Shown here piece by piece: positions 18,953 through 27,120 of a stretch of 64,000 nt of DNA (the stretch's first letter is position 1; each line of letters begins with the position of its first letter). The stretch comes from Rhodanobacter sp. A1T4 (GTDB lineage: Bacteria > Pseudomonadota > Gammaproteobacteria > Xanthomonadales > Rhodanobacteraceae), in NCBI RefSeq assembly GCF_014207185.1, contig NZ_JACHCP010000004.1, positions 186,001 through 250,000 of the forward strand, given 5' to 3'. The position numbers were made by a program, and so were the translations under genes. Below the pieces are notes generated by a model. It saw nothing but the letters and a program-made list of their open reading frames with translations, made no database searches and was not told where the DNA came from.

Positions 18953-19639
18953 ATGGGCACATTGATCGACATCAAGGATCTGGCCAAGGTTTACGAGCGC
19001 GGCAAGCAGAAAGTCGAGGTGCTGCATCACGTCAACCTGGCGATTGCCGAGGGTGATTTTCTGGCGTTGATGGGGCCATCCGGTTCCGGCAAGACGACTC
19101 TGCTCAACCTGATCGGTGGGCTCGATACGCCGACTGCCGGAAGCATCACGGTTGGCGGTCAGCGCATCGATCAACTGGGTGGCGGCGCGCTGGCAAAATG
19201 GCGCGCGTCGAACGTCGGTTTCATTTTCCAGTTCTACAACCTTATGCCGATGCTGTCGGCACAACGCAATGTCGAATTGCCGCTACTGCTGACCAAGCTC
19301 TCCGGAGCACAACGGCGCAAAAATGCGGCGATTGCCTTGCAACTGGTGGGGCTGGCCGAGCGCGGTACACACAAGCCTGGCGAACTGTCTGGCGGACAAC
19401 AGCAACGTGTGGCGATCGCGCGTGCGATCGTGTCCGATCCCACCTTGCTGGTCTGCGACGAGCCGACCGGTGATCTGGATCGTCAATCGGCCGAGGATGT
19501 ACTCGGTCTGCTGCAGCAGCTCAATCGCGAACACGGCAAGACCATCGTGATGGTCACGCACGATCCGAAAGCTGCCGAATACGCCAGACATACCCTGCAT
19601 CTGGACAAGGGCACGCTGGTCGCACCGGCCATGGCGTAA
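18953..19639 (+). CDS. ABC transporter ATPase (MacB/LolD type)
   Basis: Stand-alone nucleotide-binding subunit (228 aa) with Walker [11 protein letters not shown]-loop QFYNLMPM, signature [14 protein letters not shown], Walker [13 protein letters not shown] and the H-switch MVTHD. This pattern belongs to the MacB/LolD/FtsE class that pairs with FtsX-like permeases. ATG 18953 has GGGAG upstream. It sits between the adaptor and the two permeases, so the unit is a MacB split into separate polypeptides. Confidence 0.95.
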   Translation: MGTLIDIKDLAKVYERGKQKVEVLHHVNLAIAEGDFLALMGPSGSGKTTLLNLIGGLDTPTAGSITVGGQRIDQLGGGALAKWRASNVGFIFQFYNLMPMLSAQRNVELPLLLTKLSGAQRRKNAAIALQLVGLAERGTHKPGELSGGQQQRVAIARAIVSDPTLLVCDEPTGDLDRQSAEDVLGLLQQLNREHGKTIVMVTHDPKAAEYARHTLHLDKGTLVAPAMA

Positions 19640-19649
19640 GGAGAGGACG

Positions 19650-20816
19650 ATGAAATACTTTCATCTGATCTGGGCTGCGTTGTTCCGGCGCAAGACCCGC
19701 ACGATACTCACACTGGTGTCGATCATCGCTGCGTTTCTGCTGTTTGGCATGCTTGATGCGGTGCGTGTCTCATTCGCGGAAGCAGGCCAGTCGGCGAACG
19801 GTGCCGAGCGCCTGCAGACTGGCGCGCGGCTGTCTTTCATTCAGCCGCTGCCGCAATCACTTGGTGCGCAGATCGCCAAGGTCAATGGCGTCAAGGACGT
19901 GGCTTACGCAAACTGGTTCGGTGGGGCTTACCAGGATCCGCACAACCAGGTGTTCACCTTTGCGGTGAGCCCTAATTATCTCGACATCTATCCAGAAGTC
20001 GAAGTGGATCCCGCTCAGCGCAAGGCGTTCGATTCGACTCAGAACGGCATCCTCGCCGGCGAGACCATCGTCAAGAAATACGGTTGGAAAGTTGGTGACA
20101 AGATTCCGCTGCAGTCGCAGATTTTCCCGAACAAGGACGGCACCAAGAACTGGAATTTCGATCTGGTCGGCGTCATGCGGTCCAAGGATGCGAAAGCCTT
20201 CCAGAGTCAGATGATCGTCATGCACTGGAAGACCTTCGACGAGACCACTCCGAAGGGCTACAACGGCGGTATGGTTGGCTGGTATATAAGCCGCGTCAAT
20301 GACATGAATCAGTCCGATCGTATCGCCAAGGCGATCGATGCGTTGTCGGCCAACTCCGATCACGAGACGAAAACCCAGACCGAGCAGGCAGCGACCGCAA
20401 ACTGGATCAAGCAGATGGCCGACATCGGCCTGATCGTGACCTCGATCATGGGTGCCGTGTTCTTCACCCTGGTGCTGTTGACCGGCAACACGATGATGCA
20501 GGCGGTGCGTGAACGCACTTCCGAGCTGGCGGTGCTCAAGACGATCGGTTTCTCCAGCACCAGCGTGCTGATGATGGTGCTGGCCGAGTCGGTAATGCTG
20601 CTGTTGCTCGGTGGTGTGATCGGGCTTGGCCTGGTCAGCCTGTTCGCCCCGATCATGTCCTCGCAAAGCGGCGGAATGATCACTCACACAAGTGTTGGCG
20701 CCGGCAGCTGGGCGCTGGGTATCACCCTGGCCGTGGCGATCGGGCTGGTGATTGGAATCTTGCCCGCGTGGCGTGCGATGCGCCTCAACATTGTCGATGC
20801 ACTGGCCGGACGCTGA
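19650..20816 (+). CDS. FtsX/MacB-type ABC permease, subunit 1
   Basis: Permease of 388 aa: one N-terminal transmembrane helix (about 17-37), a large periplasmic MacB-type domain (about 40-260) and three C-terminal helices (about 270-375) with the FtsX signature RERTSELAVLKTIGFS. ATG 19650 has GGAGAGG upstream and follows the ATPase by 10 bp. Four-helix topology is as in MacB without its ATPase. It probably pairs with the following permease. Confidence 0.93.
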   Translation: MKYFHLIWAALFRRKTRTILTLVSIIAAFLLFGMLDAVRVSFAEAGQSANGAERLQTGARLSFIQPLPQSLGAQIAKVNGVKDVAYANWFGGAYQDPHNQVFTFAVSPNYLDIYPEVEVDPAQRKAFDSTQNGILAGETIVKKYGWKVGDKIPLQSQIFPNKDGTKNWNFDLVGVMRSKDAKAFQSQMIVMHWKTFDETTPKGYNGGMVGWYISRVNDMNQSDRIAKAIDALSANSDHETKTQTEQAATANWIKQMADIGLIVTSIMGAVFFTLVLLTGNTMMQAVRERTSELAVLKTIGFSSTSVLMMVLAESVMLLLLGGVIGLGLVSLFAPIMSSQSGGMITHTSVGAGSWALGITLAVAIGLVIGILPAWRAMRLNIVDALAGR

Positions 20817-20827
20817 GGAGAAGCACA

Positions 20828-22147
20828 ATGAATTTTTTGATCGGTCTGGTGACCTTCGTTGCTGTCATCATCGGCGTGGTGGTGTTTCTGGGCTTGCCCT
20901 GGCCGGGCATGCTGGTCCTGCTGGTTCTGCTGGCCTTGTGGATGGTGCTGACTCGGCGCGGCCAGCAGACATGGTCCGTGACCGCTGTCGGGGTCAGCAC
21001 GCTGCCGCAGCGGCTGGGTTCCTCCGCCGTGATCGTGATCGGCATTGCCGGTGTGGTCGCCGTGCTGGTCGCGATGCTGGCAATGGCTGATGGTTACCGC
21101 GAAACCCTGCGCCGCACGGGTTCCGACGATACCGCGATCGTGCTTCGTGGCGGGTCGGCGGCGGAAGTTTCGTCGGTGCTTGATCGCGACAGCACGCTGG
21201 TGATCGCGCAGGCGCCTGGCATCGCCAGGGACGACCGAGGTAAGCCGATTGCCTCGCCGGAACTTGTAGTTGCCGCCAATCTGCCGATGAAGGGTGGCGA
21301 CCCGGAGAAGGATGTCGGTAGCGTGCAATTGCGCGGCGTCGGCGACGAGGCATGGAAGCTGCGCACCAACGCGAAAATCATCGCGGGGCGCAAATTCGAG
21401 CCGGGCAAGTACGAACTGGTTGCCGGCAAGGGCGCAGAGCACCAGTTTGCCGGTCTCGAACCGGGAAAGCAGATCAAGCTGGGCAATCAGACTTGGACGG
21501 TCACCGGCATCTTCGCCTCGAACGATGCAATGGATTCCGAGTTGTGGGCGGATGCGGGCATTGTCGGTCCAGCCTATCGGCGCGGCTCCAGCATGACGAC
21601 CGTGTTCGTGAGGCTTACCGGACCGGCTGCTTTCGATCAGTTCAAGGCTGCGCTGTCCTCCGATCCGCGGCTGCAGACGGATGTGTCGACGACGCTTGAC
21701 TATTTCAGCAAGCAGTCCGAAGGCACCACGAAGGCCATCACCATCATCGGCATCGTGGTCGGCGCGATCATGGCAATCGGTGCGGTATTCGGTGCACTGA
21801 ACACGATGTTCGCTGCAGTAGCCACCCGTGCCCGTGAGATTGCGACACTGCGGGCGATCGGCTTCCGCGGCCTGCCGGTAGTCATGGCGATCATGCTCGA
21901 AACGATGCTGCTCGCGTTGATTGGCGGCGCGCTCGGCGGACTCATTGCGTGGCTGATATTCAACGGCTACACCGCGTCCACGCTGGCTGCCGGTACCACC
22001 GGTCAGCTCACCTTCGAGTTCAATGTCGCGCCGCAGGTGCTCTGGACCGGGCTGAAATGGGCATTGGCCATCGGTTTCGTTGGCGGCCTGTTTCCGGCCG
22101 TACGTGCCGCCCGTTTGCCCGTGACGACGGCCTTGCGCGAGCTGTGA
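20828..22147 (+). CDS. FtsX/MacB-type ABC permease, subunit 2
   Basis: Permease of 439 aa, longer than its neighbour because of an additional pair of hydrophobic segments at the N-terminus (about 3-45) before the usual helix (about 70-90). The periplasmic domain follows, then three C-terminal helices with TRAREIATLRAIGFRGLPV. The frame is open from 20768, but ATG 20828 follows GGAG and comes 11 bp after the first permease. Sequence similarity to subunit 1 is limited outside the FtsX signature. Confidence 0.92.
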   Translation: MNFLIGLVTFVAVIIGVVVFLGLPWPGMLVLLVLLALWMVLTRRGQQTWSVTAVGVSTLPQRLGSSAVIVIGIAGVVAVLVAMLAMADGYRETLRRTGSDDTAIVLRGGSAAEVSSVLDRDSTLVIAQAPGIARDDRGKPIASPELVVAANLPMKGGDPEKDVGSVQLRGVGDEAWKLRTNAKIIAGRKFEPGKYELVAGKGAEHQFAGLEPGKQIKLGNQTWTVTGIFASNDAMDSELWADAGIVGPAYRRGSSMTTVFVRLTGPAAFDQFKAALSSDPRLQTDVSTTLDYFSKQSEGTTKAITIIGIVVGAIMAIGAVFGALNTMFAAVATRAREIATLRAIGFRGLPVVMAIMLETMLLALIGGALGGLIAWLIFNGYTASTLAAGTTGQLTFEFNVAPQVLWTGLKWALAIGFVGGLFPAVRAARLPVTTALREL

Positions 22148-22173
22148 TCGAGTCGTGCTGTGATTGAATTATC

Positions 22174-22204
22174 GAAGCATGGATAAATAGCTTATCCGTG
22201 CTTC
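22174..22204. terminator. Hairpin between convergent efflux and MFS genes
   Basis: GAAGCATGGATAA / TTATCCGTGCTTC, a 13-bp stem with one G-U pair (plus-strand RNA) and a 5-base loop, lies between two convergent genes. There is no long T-run, so it is a weaker candidate than the one after pilQ. Confidence 0.5.
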
Positions 22205-22232
22205 ATGCTGGGCATGGATAAGCCGCATCGGA

Positions 22233-23672
22233 TCAACGGCGGCTCACTGCCGGCGCGCCGACAGCGGTGGTCGTCTTGGTGCTGCCCAGCGCCAGCGATA
22301 GCAGGGCTGTCAAAAGCAATACAGCGATATTGCAGTACAGACCTGTGCTGAAGGCATGGGTGTAGGCATGGGCGTCGTCATGACCGCCCAAGGCACTGTA
22401 GAAAACCCCGCCGATGATGGCCACGCCAAGTGCGGCACTGATTTGCAGCACGGTAATCACCATGCCGGAGGCCAGCCCGGCATGACGGCTGTCCATGCCG
22501 CCGATGACGATCTTGATCAGCGATGGCAAACCGATGCCGTAGCCTAGCCCGGCAATAAGCAGGCCGGATATCAGCCCCAGCGTTGGCGATCCGTTTTGTA
22601 CGGAGGTCACCGTCAAGCCGAATCCAAGCGCTTGCGCGACGAGGGACATGGTCAGTGCGCGTGTACCGAATCGTTCTACTGCCCTGGCCGAGCCCAGCGA
22701 CGCCAGAAAAAAGCCAACGGTAAATGGCACGGTGGCGATGCCGGTCTGTAACGCATTGTGATGCAGTCCATCTTCCAGATAAGCGGCGAATGTCAGGAAG
22801 AACGCCGAGATCATGTAGAAGCACAGTGTGATGACCAGCCCGAGCACGAAATCGTTGCCACGCAACAAGCTCACATCGACCAGCGGTGCACCGCCATGGC
22901 TTGCGATCCGAATCTCGTAGCGAACGAACGCTACAAAGGCCAGCAGCGACGTGCCAAGCATGACAAACGTCCACATCGGCCAGCCCTGTTCGCGGCCTTC
23001 GACCAGCGGATAGACCAGCAGACCAAGCGCCAGCGACAGCAGTGCAACGCCGCCCAGATCCAGGCGTTGCGCCTGGGTAGCGCGCGACTCGCGTAACAGC
23101 AGGCTGCCGCCGATGATCGCGGCAATACCTACCGGCAGGTTGACCAGGAAAATCAATTGCCAGCCGAAGCCCCAGAGATGGCTGGATACCAGTACGCCGC
23201 CGAGCAGCTGGCCGAGCGTCGCAGCGATGCCGAAGGTAGCGGTATACAGGCCCAGTGCGCGCGGTTGCTCGGCGGTGGGAAACATCACCCGGATCGAGGC
23301 GAGCACCTGAGGCGCCATGGCTGCGGCGGTAATGCCTTGCAGCATGCGTCCGGCGATCAGTGCTGTGGGTGACCAAGCCAGTCCGCACAGCATCGAGGCC
23401 AGGGTGAAGCCGCTGATGCCACTCAGGAACAGACGTCGCCGTCCGAACAGATCGCCCAATCGTCCGCCACTGATCAGGAAAACGGCATAGGTCGCCGCAT
23501 AGGCGGAAATTACAAACTGCACTTGCGCGGGTGTCGCATGCAGATCAGTACGTATCGCCGGCAGCGCCACATTCACGATGAAAAAATCGAGCGACGGCAG
23601 AAAGGCACCGGCGAGGAGTATGGGGAGCGCCAGCCAGCGACGTGGATCGCCCGTCGCGTCTTGCGTCGTCAT
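22233..23672 (-). CDS. DHA2-family MFS drug exporter
   Basis: Major facilitator of 479 aa with 14 predicted helices, the DHA2/QacA layout. Motif A appears as SGGRLGDLFGRRRLFL and motif D1/C regions (LPSLDFFIVNVALPAI) are typical. Earlier in-frame Met codons exist at 23708 and 23693; I prefer ATG 23672 because GAGG lies eight bases upstream. It follows the tautomerase gene on the same strand and is close to a LysR regulator; export of a small toxic compound is likely but unproven. Confidence 0.92.
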   Translation of the reverse strand: MTTQDATGDPRRWLALPILLAGAFLPSLDFFIVNVALPAIRTDLHATPAQVQFVISAYAATYAVFLISGGRLGDLFGRRRLFLSGISGFTLASMLCGLAWSPTALIAGRMLQGITAAAMAPQVLASIRVMFPTAEQPRALGLYTATFGIAATLGQLLGGVLVSSHLWGFGWQLIFLVNLPVGIAAIIGGSLLLRESRATQAQRLDLGGVALLSLALGLLVYPLVEGREQGWPMWTFVMLGTSLLAFVAFVRYEIRIASHGGAPLVDVSLLRGNDFVLGLVITLCFYMISAFFLTFAAYLEDGLHHNALQTGIATVPFTVGFFLASLGSARAVERFGTRALTMSLVAQALGFGLTVTSVQNGSPTLGLISGLLIAGLGYGIGLPSLIKIVIGGMDSRHAGLASGMVITVLQISAALGVAIIGGVFYSALGGHDDAHAYTHAFSTGLYCNIAVLLLTALLSLALGSTKTTTAVGAPAVSRR

Positions 23673-23714
23673 TGCGTTTGCCTCAATTGACATGGCCTGA
23701 AGTGACATGAGAGA

Positions 23715-24095
23715 TCAGGCGTATTGCGCCACGCCGTGACCGAATGACCAGTTTTCCCTGGCCACTTCGACCAGGTTGATGAAGACATCATCCGGACGTA
23801 CGCCAGGCACCTGTTCAAGCAAGTTCACTATGCGGCGGTACAGCGCCTGCTTCTGTTCGAGCTTCCGCGTCTGGCTCACGACGAGCTGGATGATCAGCAG
23901 TTCGTCACTGCGCGCCATATCGAGATAGTCGGGGCTATAGACGAAGTTTTCCTCGTCGTGCTCGCTGATCGTCATGAAAAAATCGCGCGGCGGCACGTCG
24001 AATGTTTCGCGCAGGGCGAGCTGGACTGCATTGAGTATTGCCTTGCGATAAGCGGCTGATTTGCCGCGGCGCATCGAGATTCGGGTCAGGGGCAT
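23715..24095 (-). CDS. Tautomerase-superfamily protein
   Basis: Protein of 126 aa starting MPLTRISMRRGKSAAYRKAI; after Met removal the N-terminal Pro would be the catalytic base of the 4-OT/MIF superfamily. The length and the DDVFINLVEVARENWSFG C-terminus match the Tautomerase_2 group. Divergent from the LysR gene and followed by the MFS exporter, suggesting one regulated unit. Physiological substrate unknown. Confidence 0.9.
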   Translation of the reverse strand: MPLTRISMRRGKSAAYRKAILNAVQLALRETFDVPPRDFFMTISEHDEENFVYSPDYLDMARSDELLIIQLVVSQTRKLEQKQALYRRIVNLLEQVPGVRPDDVFINLVEVARENWSFGHGVAQYA

Positions 24096-24136
24096 GGGCG
24101 CGAGGCATCAATAGGGGGTGGCAGCCATGCTAGTCC

Positions 24137-24177
24137 TGCTATATGATAAGTAAAACTCATTAATAGATATTTCAGTC
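24137..24177. promoter_or_regulatory. AT-rich divergent control region
   Basis: The 82-bp spacer between the tautomerase and LysR starts contains an AT-rich core with ATGA (24143-24146) and TCAT (24157-24160) as a spaced dyad and TATATGAT. This is the usual place for a LysR-type operator; the exact box cannot be fixed by eye. Confidence 0.35.
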
Positions 24178-25053
24178 ATGATTAATGAAAATAGTTTGAC
24201 AGCGCGACCACTCGACCTCGATGCAGTGCAGGCTTTCGTCCTGGTGGCGGATCTCAGCAGCTTTACCCGGGCTGCCGAAGCACTGGACACAACCCAGTCC
24301 GCCGTCAGCCTGAAGCTGAAGCGATTGGAGGAGCGGTTGGGGCAGCGCCTGCTTGAACGCACTCCGCGACGGGTGCGGCTGTCTGCCGAAGGCGCGGAGT
24401 TTCTCGATGCCGCACGTGATTTGCTCAGTGCACACACGCGAGCGCTGAGTGGCCGTGCCGGCGCGCGCATGAGTCTGCGGATCGGTATCAGCGATCAATC
24501 TGCCGGTACGGATTTGCCGATCTTGCTGGCAAAGGTCGGCGCCTATGACCGTTCGCTGCGCATCGAGGTGCGCATCGGAGCATCTCATGGTTTGTTGACC
24601 GCGTACGACGGCGGTGAGTTGGACGCGGTCATCGCCTGTCGCGATGGCGAGCGTCGTGATGGGGAACGTTTGTTCATTGAGCCGTATGACTGGTTTGCGT
24701 TACCGGACTGGGAGCAGCCAGCGGGTGAGCCGCTGCGTATTGCGTCGTTGTCCTCACCGTGCACGGTACGCGCGCAGGCGTTGAAGTCGCTTGACGACGC
24801 AGGTGTGGCCTGGAGCGAGGTCTTTGTCGGTGGCGGCTTATCTGCGGTCAGCGCAGCCGTTTCTGCAGGTCTGGCGGTGGCACCGCTTACCCGCCGCATG
24901 TGCCCACCACGTGCGGTCGAAATCGGTAGCCGGCTTGGTCTGCCGTTGCTGCCACCGATCGAGATCGCGCTGTATACCCGCGCGAGCGAACCGCGTACAT
25001 GCGAGGCGATCCGGATTCTGGTGGCGGCATTGCGGGCGGCTATCGTGGGTTAG
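24178..25053 (+). CDS. LysR-family transcriptional regulator
   Basis: Regulator of 291 aa with an N-terminal winged helix-turn-helix (about residues 14-72: FTRAAEALDTTQSAVSLKLK) and a C-terminal periplasmic-binding-like co-inducer domain. Divergent from the tautomerase-MFS genes, the classic arrangement for a LysR activator of that unit. ATG 24178; no strong ribosome-binding site, and an upstream alternative is not seen. Inducer unknown. Confidence 0.94.
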   Translation: MINENSLTARPLDLDAVQAFVLVADLSSFTRAAEALDTTQSAVSLKLKRLEERLGQRLLERTPRRVRLSAEGAEFLDAARDLLSAHTRALSGRAGARMSLRIGISDQSAGTDLPILLAKVGAYDRSLRIEVRIGASHGLLTAYDGGELDAVIACRDGERRDGERLFIEPYDWFALPDWEQPAGEPLRIASLSSPCTVRAQALKSLDDAGVAWSEVFVGGGLSAVSAAVSAGLAVAPLTRRMCPPRAVEIGSRLGLPLLPPIEIALYTRASEPRTCEAIRILVAALRAAIVG

Positions 25054-25093
25054 TTGTCGGGCAACGCCCTACTTCAACACGAGCCATGGCACT

Positions 25094-26011
25094 TCATGCG
25101 TGCCGACGTTGACGAGCGAAGGTGATGACTCCGACGCCCAGCAGAATGATCGCCATGCCGGCGAGGTCGTACGGTCCTACGTGTTCACCGACCAGCAGCA
25201 GGCCGAACAGCACCGCAACCGGTGGGTTGACGTAGGCATAGCTGGTCGCCAGTGCCGGCCGCACGTGCTTGAGCACATACAGGTAAGCACTGAAGGCGAT
25301 GATCGAGCCGAATACGATCAGGTAGCCCGTTGCCAGCGTTGCGCGTTCGGTGGGATGTGCCGGTAGCCGTTCGCCAGCCAGCAATGCCACGATGATCAAG
25401 GCCACGCTCGCGCACAACATCTGCGCGGCGGTGTTCATCGGACCTTGTGGCATGTCCTGCCGCTTGCTCCATACCGAGCCGAACGCCCAGCACATGGCCG
25501 CCAACAGCAACGCCGCCGCACCCAGACGCGAGGCTGACAATCCATTGCCCAGGTTCAGCACGACGACGCCAATAAAGCCGATCGCCAAGCCAAGGCCTTC
25601 GCGTCGCGTCGGGTGTTCGCCATAAAGGCTCGAAAACAGAGCGGCAAATAGCGGCATGCTGGCCACCGCAACCGCCGCGATACCGGAACTTACGCGTTGC
25701 TCGGCGAAACACACCATGCCGTTGCCAAAGCCCAGCAACAGTACGCCGGTGATCGCTGCATTGCGCCACTGTCGCGCGCTGGGGGCCGTGATGCCGCGCA
25801 ACCGCAGAAAGCCGAAAAGCAGCACGCCCGCAATCAGAAAACGCACGCCGGCGAGCAGAAACGGCGGATAGCTTTCCAACGCGTAACGGATCCCCAGATA
25901 GGTCGATCCCCAGATGATGTACAGCGCAAACAGCGATAGCGGAATCAGCAGGCGCGGGTTGGTCAGCGGCCGCGGCATATCGGCCGCGGCGGGGGCGGAG
26001 CTATCGGACAT
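25094..26011 (-). CDS. yedA: EamA/DMT-family exporter (YedA-like)
   Basis: Drug/metabolite transporter with ten helices in two EamA repeats (305 aa). LFALYIIWGSTYLGIRYALE and the second-repeat GSIIAFSAYLYVLKHVRP are characteristic of YedA. The frame is open to 26134, but ATG 26011 gives the normal short N-terminus. Convergent with the LysR gene. Substrate unknown; relatives export amino acids or metabolites. Confidence 0.92.
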   Translation of the reverse strand: MSDSSAPAAADMPRPLTNPRLLIPLSLFALYIIWGSTYLGIRYALESYPPFLLAGVRFLIAGVLLFGFLRLRGITAPSARQWRNAAITGVLLLGFGNGMVCFAEQRVSSGIAAVAVASMPLFAALFSSLYGEHPTRREGLGLAIGFIGVVVLNLGNGLSASRLGAAALLLAAMCWAFGSVWSKRQDMPQGPMNTAAQMLCASVALIIVALLAGERLPAHPTERATLATGYLIVFGSIIAFSAYLYVLKHVRPALATSYAYVNPPVAVLFGLLLVGEHVGPYDLAGMAIILLGVGVITFARQRRHA

Positions 26012-26355
26012 GGATGAATGCACAAACCGGAAAAGGGGTAGCGGAATTATCCGCGAGTCGACTGGCCGCGGCGAGTACTCGCGCTGACTTTTCCCGGTGT
26101 AGGCACGGCGCGTTCGCGGGCTAGTGGCTCGCACCAGCGTCTGGCGCCACAGCGCCAGCGGCCATTAATCCGTCCGGCATGATCACTGTGGGATTGCTGC
26201 GTACGTTGTCGTATCGCGCGCAACTTTTGGATGGCTCAGTTGGATGCCCTAATTCCGCGGCCACGTCGCTTTAGATTCGGCCGGTAGCGTCGATTATCCG
26301 GATCATGCGAAGGGAACACGTACGATCACAGCAGATATCGCCGGGGCAGGTGTGT
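26012..26355. other. 344-bp gap without a confident gene
   Basis: No frame in this stretch has recognisable protein content. It lies between the start of the EamA gene and the end of the small membrane protein gene, both on the minus strand, so it should hold the EamA promoter. No hairpin with a T-run was found. Confidence 0.6.
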
Positions 26356-26610
26356 TCAATGCGTAACAGGACGGCCGCGCTGTACGACCACGAACTCGCC
26401 TTCCAGTACTTCCGGTTTGTGGCTGGCATGCGTCGTGGTCGAGTTCACGCGCGCACTGCCTTGCTTCCAGCGACGCAAGGCGAGAAGCAGGACGCCGCCG
26501 ACCAACAACACGCTGACAACGACTAGTCCAAAGACCAGCAGCACGCCGATCACCGCCACGCCGATCAGTAACGAAAGGGCGCGGGCCAGCGGGTTGCGCG
26601 GATGACGCAT
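26356..26610 (-). CDS. Small membrane protein with VLEGEF tail
   Basis: Predicted protein of 84 aa (91 if the earlier Met at 26631 is used). A basic start MRHPRNPLARALS leads to one or two hydrophobic helices (about residues 11-43), a basic stop-transfer LRRWKQ and a polar tail with VLEGEFVVV. Small proteins with this layout and an I/V-x-GE-(Y/F) tail are common unannotated inner-membrane proteins in Gammaproteobacteria. Divergent from the Rieske gene. Neither start has a good ribosome-binding site, so the N-terminus is uncertain; function unknown. Confidence 0.65.
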   Translation of the reverse strand: MRHPRNPLARALSLLIGVAVIGVLLVFGLVVVSVLLVGGVLLLALRRWKQGSARVNSTTTHASHKPEVLEGEFVVVQRGRPVTH

Positions 26611-26650
26611 GGTGGGCAGGGAGACGTGCATGTGTTAAAAATCCGTGTGG

Positions 26651-26656
26651 TAAAAT
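26651..26656 (+). promoter_or_regulatory. Candidate -10 box for the Rieske gene
   Basis: TAAAAT matches the sigma70 -10 consensus at five of six positions. It supports a transcript that begins near 26662 and hence the downstream ATG at 26710 rather than the one at 26659. No clear -35 was seen. Confidence 0.35.
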
Positions 26657-26709
26657 CAATGACTTACGAGCATAACGATGGGGCCAATGCGCCCACGAGG
26701 CAAGTGCCG

Positions 26710-27066
26710 ATGGATACAGTGACTTCCGCCATTTCCCCGTCCATGCAGGCGATATGCCGGTTGGATGACATTCCCGATGGTGGCGCCATGGCGGTTGAGG
26801 TCATGCTGGCCCATGGCGAGGACAGTGTCATCCTGATGCGGCAAGGTAGCCAGGTCCAGTGCTACCTCAATATCTGCCCGCACGCTGGACGCCAGCTCGA
26901 TTACGCGCCTGGCAAATTTCTACTCCAGGATCAGACGTTGATCTGTGCGGTGCATGGCGCCAGCTTCAACAAGACCGACGGGCTATGCATTGCCGGTCCC
27001 TGCAAAGGTGATTCGCTGCGATCAGTGGTGGTGCGTATGCAGGGTGACGAGATCTTTCTCGCATAG
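26710..27066 (+). CDS. Rieske [2Fe-2S] ferredoxin-like protein
   Basis: Single Rieske domain protein of about 118 aa. The two cluster motifs are C-P-H (ICPHAGRQLDY) and C-x2-H (CAVHGASFNKTDGLCIAG), giving two Cys and two His ligands. The domain is like the small ferredoxin components (NirD/BphF type) with no partner oxygenase nearby. I chose ATG 26710 because GAGG precedes it by ten bases; in-frame starts at 26659 and 26602 would add 17 and 36 residues. Electron partner unknown. Confidence 0.88.
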   Translation: MDTVTSAISPSMQAICRLDDIPDGGAMAVEVMLAHGEDSVILMRQGSQVQCYLNICPHAGRQLDYAPGKFLLQDQTLICAVHGASFNKTDGLCIAGPCKGDSLRSVVVRMQGDEIFLA

Positions 27067-27120
27067 AGCGCTGGAACCGAGCGCACGCATTCGTCCGGCG
27101 GCATCAATCGGCGAGCGTAC

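Noticed and set aside
19857-20828. 323-codon minus-strand frame over the first permease
   Set aside because: His/Gln/Arg-rich shadow; the plus strand encodes a full FtsX-type permease.
26303-26659. 118-codon minus-strand frame over the small membrane protein
   Set aside because: Arg/Pro-rich shadow of the frame that encodes a membrane helix and VLEGEF tail.
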